Below are positions 6,380 to 11,044 of a stretch of DNA of 11,044 bases, one piece after another. Position 1 is the stretch's first letter. The number at the start of each line of letters is the position of its first letter. The stretch lies in NCBI GenBank assembly GCA_007117555.1, contig SKGI01000116.1, forward strand, positions 1 through 11,044. Reading direction: 5' to 3'. The position numbers and the translations under genes were made by a program. The notes beneath the pieces are model-generated. The model did not search any database. It was not told the origin of the DNA and worked only from the letters and a program-made list of their open reading frames with translations. This DNA is from Candidatus Izemoplasma sp. (GTDB lineage Bacteria > Bacillota_I > Bacilli_A > Izemoplasmatales > Izemoplasmataceae).

Positions 6380-7619
6380 CGGATGCACCTCCAAACTCAA
6401 ACTCAAATAGCGTATTAAGTTGATTCGCTGCGTCAATGACATCTTGACGCGTAACAGCGGTAATGGCTTTAAGAAAACGATCCTCAACAAACGGGAGTTC
6501 AAACAAAGATGCGTTAAGTGCTTTTGCAATCAGTGCACCTGGGGTATCGTAACTTTTTTTGTAATGACCCGTAAGAAACGTTTTGGCTAATGTTAAATCT
6601 TCATCGCTAAACGTACCCGATTTAAGGGTGCTTATACACGTTTCAACAAGTTGTTTCACTTGCGGGATATTGCGGGCATCTAAACCGCTACTAATCGTCA
6701 GCAACCCTGTAAAAGGTGAGTAGCTTGAACCGACGTAATACGCTAATGCATAATCATCTCGAATACGCTTAAACAACAAAGAGTCTCCCCCTTCACCAAG
6801 CAATGCATTGGTGACGACCATCGCATAGTACGATTGATCTTGAAAATAGATGCCGCTTTTAAACGCTTTAAACCAACGCTGTTGTGTCACAGGGTGTGAC
6901 TCTTTTAGCGGTCGAATAGGGGTGAAATCATGTCGATATATAATTGAAATATCGGATTCGCCCCCTTTTAATGGTAACGTGTCAGTAAGACGTGCGTGAA
7001 TCACATTTGGATCTTCTGGTCCTAAATAAGACACATATATTTTGTCGTGACGCAACATGGAATGATACGCCTGCTCAATTTTTTCAAGGGTAACTGATTT
7101 AACCATTTCGATGGTACCATATGCATGACCGCGGTAAGGGTGTTGATGCATGAGGTGCTGTTGAAATCGTTTGCTCGCGTAACGACTTTTATTCGCATAT
7201 TCTGCATTAAAATAATCGATGAGAAACTGTTTTTCCTCATTCAGTGTTGTGTCTTCAAATAATGGTTTAGTCATGGCGTCACGCAAAAAATCCAACCCAT
7301 CTTCAAGCAAGGTCCCTTCAAGCGTAAACCGTTCATCGATCATAATAAGTGTGAAATCGACGACGTGTTTAGTCCCAAATCGTGAGACGCTTACTGAATA
7401 AACTGTGTCATACATCGTTTCTAGACGTTGCCGTAGTGCTCGTCGAGTCGGATACGTTTGGTTTTTTGCCCGCAACATCGCAGACATTAATCCGCGTGTT
7501 GTTGGGTCGATTTGTTCAAGGTCCGCCATAAAGCGGATATTTAAAATGCGCGACTTAAACTGCTTGGTGCGCACATAGTGATATAAGGTATTCTCGTGTT
7601 GTTTTACCGTTAGATCCAT
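6360..7619 (-). CDS. ymfF: M16 peptidase-like subunit YmfF (NCBI-style YfmF), non-zinc partner
   Basis: A 419-residue M16 family protein, near the length of Bacillus YmfF (about 426). Where its partner has HFLEH, this protein reads TRGLMSAMLRAKN (41-53), so it has no zinc site. The C-terminal half has ALLGEGGDSLLFKRIRDDYALAYYVGSSY (272-300). Its Arg287 and Tyr294 match the substrate-binding Arg/Tyr pair of M16B enzymes. This is the usual division of labour in M16B heterodimers: one subunit holds the metal and the other helps bind substrate. The ATG at 7619 follows TTTGGAGGGCTT, a good ribosome binding site at 7628-7623. The gene lies 31 bases after deoD, behind a terminator-like hairpin, so it needs read-through or a promoter of its own. 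No convincing promoter was seen in the end of deoD. The ymfF end overlaps ymfH by 20 bases. Confidence 0.9.
   Translation of the reverse strand: MDLTVKQHENTLYHYVRTKQFKSRILNIRFMADLEQIDPTTRGLMSAMLRAKNQTYPTRRALRQRLETMYDTVYSVSVSRFGTKHVVDFTLIMIDERFTLEGTLLEDGLDFLRDAMTKPLFEDTTLNEEKQFLIDYFNAEYANKSRYASKRFQQHLMHQHPYRGHAYGTIEMVKSVTLEKIEQAYHSMLRHDKIYVSYLGPEDPNVIHARLTDTLPLKGGESDISIIYRHDFTPIRPLKESHPVTQQRWFKAFKSGIYFQDQSYYAMVVTNALLGEGGDSLLFKRIRDDYALAYYVGSSYSPFTGLLTISSGLDARNIPQVKQLVETCISTLKSGTFSDEDLTLAKTFLTGHYKKSYDTPGALIAKALNASLFELPFVEDRFLKAITAVTRQDVIDAANQLNTLFEFEFGGASGDDTIL
6377..6392 (-). promoter_or_regulatory. Ribosome binding site and GTG start of ymfH, inside ymfF
   Basis: GGAGG at 6392-6388 is followed after 8 bases by GTG at 6379-6377. 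No ATG in this frame is suitably placed. Both elements are part of the last codons of ymfF (stop at 6362-6360), so ymfH initiation is probably coupled to ymfF translation. A nearer in-frame GTG overlaps the binding site itself and is unlikely. Confidence 0.75.
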
Positions 7620-7628
7620 AAGCCCTCC

Positions 7629-7651
7629 AAAAAAAGTGCCGCAGCACTTTT
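7629..7651 (-). terminator. Terminator or attenuator between deoD and ymfF
   Basis: A perfect 8-bp stem AAAAGTGC (7632-7639) / GCACTTTT (7644-7651) with a 4-base loop is followed on the minus strand by seven Ts (7635-7629). The Ts directly abut the GGAGGG ribosome binding site of ymfF. The stem begins at the last base of the deoD stop. It may end the deoCD message completely or lower expression of ymfFH from it. Confidence 0.7.
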
Positions 7652-8373
7652 CAAGTTTGTGTAAGTGATAAAGCGATTTCCATCATTTTTGTAAAAGCGT
7701 TTTGTCGTTCTTCTGCCGTGGTGGCTTCTTTTGTGACAAGCGAATCTGAAACGGTTAGTAGACAGGCCGCTTGCTTGCCTGTCACACGTGCGTTGTGAAA
7801 CAAGGCAAAAGCTTCCATTTCAACAGCAATCGCATGATGTTCGCGATGAATGGTTTTATAGTCTTCAAAGTTTTCACGATAAAAGACGTCACTCGAATGA
7901 ATGACCCCTTTAGTTAATGGGATATTCAATCGTTGTGCATGCGCTTCAATTTGCTGGTTTAATGTCGTACTTGGATACGTGTAAACATCATCATAATCAC
8001 CTGATTGTGTGCGCGCATACGAAGACTCACTGTAAGCACTGATCGCAAGCAACACATCATACAGTTTCAAATTGGGATCATAAGCGCCGCATGAACCGAT
8101 ACGCACAATGGCCTCAACACCATAAAATTTGAACAGTTCATACGAGTAAATGCCAATCGATGGCATCCCCATCCCACTGCCCATCACTGAAATTGGGCGG
8201 CCCTTATAAAGCCCTGTGTAACCAAACATATTGCGAACGGTATTAAACTGCTTAACATCTTCAAGATATGTATCTGCAATCATCTTAGCTCGAAGCGGAT
8301 CGCCAGGCATTAAGACAAGTTTAGCAATTTCTGCCGTGTCACGCGCAGCGATATGGGGTGTTGGAATTGACAT
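7651..8373 (-). CDS. deoD: Purine-nucleoside phosphorylase, DeoD type
   Basis: DeoD is the hexameric phosphorylase that splits purine ribo- and deoxyribonucleosides with phosphate, giving the free base and (deoxy)ribose-1-phosphate. The 240-residue product matches the family length (239 in E. coli). Motifs are LMPGDPLRAK with Gly24 and Arg28 (phosphate site), VMGSGMGMPSIGIYSYEL, VRIGSCGA with Arg91 and Ser94, DVFY near 162-165, VEMEAFALF with Met186 and Glu187 (ribose site), and VSDSLVTKEATTAEERQ with Asp210 as the catalytic acid. Asp210 is followed by Ser where E. coli and Bacillus have His. The ATG at 8373 is used because AAAGGAGAGGTG lies just upstream and MSIPTPHIAA matches the normal N-terminus. 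An in-frame ATG at 8481 is inside deoC and adds 36 unrelated residues. The gene lies 13 bases after deoC, in one operon. Confidence 0.96.
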   Translation of the reverse strand: MSIPTPHIAARDTAEIAKLVLMPGDPLRAKMIADTYLEDVKQFNTVRNMFGYTGLYKGRPISVMGSGMGMPSIGIYSYELFKFYGVEAIVRIGSCGAYDPNLKLYDVLLAISAYSESSYARTQSGDYDDVYTYPSTTLNQQIEAHAQRLNIPLTKGVIHSSDVFYRENFEDYKTIHREHHAIAVEMEAFALFHNARVTGKQAACLLTVSDSLVTKEATTAEERQNAFTKMMEIALSLTQT

Positions 8374-8386
8374 ACTCACCTCTCCT

Positions 8387-9049
8387 TTAATAATCAGTTT
8401 GAGCGGTCTTCCCTTGCACAAGAGATACACCGCTTGATGTCCCAATTCGGGTGGCACCAAGGTCAACCATCGTTTGAACATCGGACGCGGTCTTCACACC
8501 ACCGCTTGCTTTCACACCACGTCCTGCCGCATGTTTGACCATCATTGCGACAGCTTCAGGCGTAGCACCACCGGTGCCAAATCCTGTACTCGTTTTGACA
8601 AAGTCTGCGCCCGCTTTAACGGCTGCTTGAGTGGCTAAAGCAATTTGTTCAAGGTTGAGATAACACGTTTCTAAAATGACTTTTAAAACTTTCGAGCCAC
8701 AAACTTCCTTAATACGCTGAATTTCTTCTTCAACTTGATCATAGTGGCCTGCTAAAACCCAACCGATGTTTAAAACCATATCGATTTCATCGGCACCGTT
8801 TCGAAGTGCATCTTCGGTTTCAAACACTTTAGTTCTTGTAGTCGAAGCGCCTAAAGGAAACCCGATTACCGTACAAACAAGCACATCCGATTTCTTTAAA
8901 CTTTCCGCTGCATACGAAACCCATGTCGGCTGGACGCAAACGCTTTTGAAGTGATGCGTTAATGCTTCATCAAGTAACGTATCGATGTCTTCCTTCGTTC
9001 CAAATGGTTTAAGATACGTATGGTCGATTAATTGGTTAATTGAATCCAT
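8387..9049 (-). CDS. deoC: Deoxyribose-phosphate aldolase
   Basis: DeoC cleaves 2-deoxyribose-5-phosphate to glyceraldehyde-3-phosphate and acetaldehyde through a Schiff base, the last step of deoxynucleoside breakdown. The 220-residue protein is a complete class I aldolase TIM barrel. It has IDHTYLKP near 8-14, VIGFPLGAST (61-70), ADEIDMVLNIG with Asp90, KVILET (123-128), ADFVKTSTGFGTGGAT with Schiff-base Lys152, and VKASGGVKT with Lys180. The three catalytic residues correspond to Asp102, Lys167 and Lys201 of E. coli. The ATG at 9049 has AGGAGG 5-6 bases upstream. It is the first gene of a deoC-deoD unit. No phosphopentomutase (deoB), nucleoside transporter or cytidine deaminase gene lies alongside, so the rest of the pathway must be elsewhere. 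A promoter and a short inverted repeat lie upstream. Confidence 0.97.
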   Translation of the reverse strand: MDSINQLIDHTYLKPFGTKEDIDTLLDEALTHHFKSVCVQPTWVSYAAESLKKSDVLVCTVIGFPLGASTTRTKVFETEDALRNGADEIDMVLNIGWVLAGHYDQVEEEIQRIKEVCGSKVLKVILETCYLNLEQIALATQAAVKAGADFVKTSTGFGTGGATPEAVAMMVKHAAGRGVKASGGVKTASDVQTMVDLGATRIGTSSGVSLVQGKTAQTDY

Positions 9050-9086
9050 AAAAGCCTCCTAGTGTTTAAGGTGTGCGTCTAGTTCA

Positions 9087-9100
9087 AGTACCATTGTACT
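9087..9100 (-). promoter_or_regulatory. Inverted repeat over the deoC -10, possible operator
   Basis: AGTAC (9087-9091) and GTACT (9096-9100) form a perfect 5-bp inverted repeat around a 4-base centre. Two further pairs (9084-9085 with 9102-9103) extend it after one mismatch. It covers the -10 box of deoC, where a repressor would block initiation. It does not match an operator I recognise, and repeats this short occur by chance. Confidence 0.35.
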
Positions 9101-9121
9101 CGATAGTTTGAGTGAATGCAA
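9093..9121 (-). promoter_or_regulatory. deoC-deoD promoter
   Basis: On the minus strand TTGCAT (9121-9116, keeps the TTG of the -35) is spaced 17 bases from TACAAT (9098-9093, 5/6 to TATAAT). Initiation would fall near 9086, giving a leader of about 37 bases. The -35 lies 2 bases beyond the ileS stop. No terminator is visible after ileS, so some deoCD message may also come from ileS read-through. Confidence 0.55.
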
Positions 9122-9123
9122 CG

Positions 9124-11044
9124 CTACGTATGTGCAATCACTTGACGGCAGCGCGCACACAACTCGGCTTCATCGACTTCGCGAATATGCCAACAGCGTG
9201 CACACGTTTCACCTTCAGCACGTTTAATATCAATTGTTAGACCAGGAAAGGTGTATTTGCCTGACCCTTCTGTTTGAACAGTGAGCGCACTCACGATACA
9301 TAATTTATCAAAATGTTTAATGCTCTCTAATGCTTTTTGCGTCTGTTCATCAGGATAAAGGATGACATGTGCTTGCAAACTCTTACCGATCACTTTCTCA
9401 TTACGGGCTTCTTCAAGTGCTTTGAGTACATGATCGCGCAAGTGCATCATCGTATCATAGCGCGTTAATAAAGCGTCATCAACTGGTAAATCCGCTTGGG
9501 GCATATTTTCAAGATAGACACTGCTTTTTGTACGTCCTGGTAAATAGTTGTAAGCTTCTTCAGTCGTATGCGGAATAATCGGTGTCATCAACTTAATTAG
9601 CGCTGTCAAGGCCGCATAAATAACTGTTTGGACGCTTAATCGTCTCGGATCATCTGCTCGCTCTATGTAAAGAATATCTTTTGTATAATCAAGATAAAAA
9701 GCGCTCAGTTCGCGTGTTACAAACTGCGTGACAATCCGTGTGACATCATCGAATTGATACGTGGCATATGCTTGATCGACTTTGCGGATTAGGTGGTGTA
9801 ATTTTTGCATCATGTAACGATCAATTTCTGGCATATCCGCCACAGTCACGTGATGTTTAGTCGGATCATATCCATCGAGTGACCCTAGCATGAAGCGGAA
9901 AGTATTGCGAATCTTCCGGTAGTGTTCACTGACTTGTTTCATCATATCTTGACTGATTCGAACGTCACTTTGATAGTCGACACTAGCCACCCAAAGCCGT
10001 AAAATATCAGCACCGAGCTGATGCATCACTTTAATGGGATCAACGACATTACCAAGCGATTTACTCATCTTGCGGCCATCGCCATCGAGCACGAAACCGT
10101 GCGTAACACATTGTAAGTAAGGGGACTTTCCCGTTGCGGCAATGCCTGTTGAAAGACTCGAATTAAACCAACCACGATACTGATCCGATCCTTCAAGATA
10201 CAGATCAGCGGGATAAGGCAGTCCGAAATCATGCAGACCACCTTGATGGGATGTCCCTGAATCAAACCACACATCAAGAATGTCGGTTTCTTTTTTAAAC
10301 AAATTGTTTGGACTATGCTCGCGGTCTTCATAGCCGGATGGTAATAATTTCTCAGCCGGCCAAGTAAACCATATATTCGACCCATGCTCAGCAAAAAGAT
10401 TCGCTACATGTTCAATGATTTCACTGTTTAAAATCGGTGTGCCATCTTCATGATAAAAAACAGGAATCGGCACGCCCCAGGCCCGTTGGCGACTAATACA
10501 CCATGCGGCGCGGTCTTTAATCATATTTTCCATCCGTTGGGCGCCCCACTTAGGAATCCATTCAATTGCATGAACGGCCTTTAACAAATCTGATTTCAAA
10601 GAATCAATCGACGCAAACCACTGATCTGTGGCTCTGAAAATCACCGGTTGTTTGGTCCGCCAGTCATGCGGATAGCTGTGGGTAACCCACGTCATTTTAA
10701 GCAAGGCATTAAGACGATCAAGATCTGCCACAACGGCTTTCGAACACGCCTCGATAAACATGCCTTCATAAGGCCCGCTTTCAGCCGTCATATGGCCTAT
10801 TGCATTGACAGGACATAATGTGTCAAGTCCATAAGCTTGACCAATCATAAAGTCGTCTTCACCGTGGCCCGGTGCAATATGAACTAAACCGGTCCCTGAT
10901 TCTGTCGTCACATGGTGACCTGGTAAAATCGGACTGACACGTTCATAAAGAGGGTGTTTGTAAGTGCAACCGAGCAGTTCAGTGCCTTTAACTTGGCTGA
11001 TTATTTCTAGATTTTCAAACTCAAGCACGGTTTTCAATGTCTCA
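9124..11044 (-). CDS. ileS: Isoleucyl-tRNA synthetase, C-terminal about two thirds (5' end beyond the right edge)
   Basis: IleRS charges tRNA-Ile and clears misactivated valine through its editing domain. The visible 640 or so residues carry the editing motif GTGLVHIAPGHGEDDF (about 10853-10902), CISRQRAWGVPIP, DVWFDSGTS, YLEGSDQYRGWFNSSL, and the ATP-binding KMSKS loop (10072-10058). An anticodon-binding helical domain follows. The C-terminal CARC...CARC zinc knuckle (four Cys, 9204-9148) is the mark of bacterial type IleRS as in Bacillus and E. coli, as opposed to the type lacking it. The HIGH motif and about 280 N-terminal residues are outside. The reading frame is open to the window edge, so an apparent TTG start at 11037 is not the real one. 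Any T-box leader would also be outside. deoC follows directly. Confidence 0.97.
   Translation of the reverse strand, partial: ETLKTVLEFENLEIISQVKGTELLGCTYKHPLYERVSPILPGHHVTTESGTGLVHIAPGHGEDDFMIGQAYGLDTLCPVNAIGHMTAESGPYEGMFIEACSKAVVADLDRLNALLKMTWVTHSYPHDWRTKQPVIFRATDQWFASIDSLKSDLLKAVHAIEWIPKWGAQRMENMIKDRAAWCISRQRAWGVPIPVFYHEDGTPILNSEIIEHVANLFAEHGSNIWFTWPAEKLLPSGYEDREHSPNNLFKKETDILDVWFDSGTSHQGGLHDFGLPYPADLYLEGSDQYRGWFNSSLSTGIAATGKSPYLQCVTHGFVLDGDGRKMSKSLGNVVDPIKVMHQLGADILRLWVASVDYQSDVRISQDMMKQVSEHYRKIRNTFRFMLGSLDGYDPTKHHVTVADMPEIDRYMMQKLHHLIRKVDQAYATYQFDDVTRIVTQFVTRELSAFYLDYTKDILYIERADDPRRLSVQTVIYAALTALIKLMTPIIPHTTEEAYNYLPGRTKSSVYLENMPQADLPVDDALLTRYDTMMHLRDHVLKALEEARNEKVIGKSLQAHVILYPDEQTQKALESIKHFDKLCIVSALTVQTEGSGKYTFPGLTIDIKRAEGETCARCWHIREVDEAELCARCRQVIAHT

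Noticed and set aside
6380..6529. 50-residue N-terminal extension of YmfH from an ATG at 6529
   Set aside because: It would overlap ymfF by 170 bases, has no family resemblance and no ribosome binding site. GTG at 6379 is well placed behind GGAGG.
10065..10394. 109-codon open frame on the minus strand inside ileS
   Set aside because: It is in another frame of ileS across the KMSKS and WFDSG region, which is certainly coding for IleRS.
11035..11037. TTG as the start of ileS
   Set aside because: The frame stays open to the window edge, and the HIGH-motif domain must lie upstream, so this is an internal leucine codon.

Overview
The window looks like chromosomal DNA of a low-to-moderate GC Gram-positive lineage (Bacillota, possibly the Erysipelotrichia/Acholeplasma side). 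The evidence is strong AAGGAGG-type ribosome binding sites, SigA-like promoters, short intergenic gaps, a YmfF/YmfH pair and Bacillus-like protein families. TGA is a genuine stop for three genes and tryptophans that were checked use TGG, so the standard bacterial code applies and this is not a Mycoplasma/Spiroplasma code. Genus cannot be fixed from the sequence. No mobile element, CRISPR array, tRNA or rRNA was seen, and no gene-free stretch exceeds 300 bases.

Layout, left to right. Minus strand: the 5' part of thyA (thymidylate synthase, cut by the window edge), then a short ssb with its own promoter and terminator, then lemA with an upstream DUF3137 membrane protein as a two-gene operon ending in a terminator near 800-826. 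At about 2326-2465 a divergent promoter region separates this block from a plus-strand pair: a complete Enzyme I-like PEP phosphotransferase that overlaps a serine alpha/beta hydrolase (lysophospholipase/monoacylglycerol-lipase type) by 8 bases. The hydrolase converges on the next minus-strand gene, and both genes end in one bidirectional terminator.

The rest is a long minus-strand run, read from right to left: ileS (isoleucyl-tRNA synthetase, N-terminus outside the window), deoC, deoD, ymfF, ymfH. deoC and deoD form a deoxynucleoside catabolism unit: DeoD phosphorolyses purine (deoxy)nucleosides, and after a phosphopentomutase step not encoded here DeoC cleaves deoxyribose-5-phosphate. It has a promoter and a possible operator directly after ileS. 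A terminator-like hairpin sits between deoD and ymfF. ymfF and ymfH encode an M16 heterodimer in which one subunit carries the zinc site and the other the substrate-binding Arg/Tyr pair.

Most of the window is ordinary housekeeping. The items most worth a second look are the divergent, HPr-unlinked Enzyme I with a co-translated lipase-like partner, the coding-embedded bidirectional terminator, the hairpin abutting the ymfF ribosome binding site, and the tail-less SSB.
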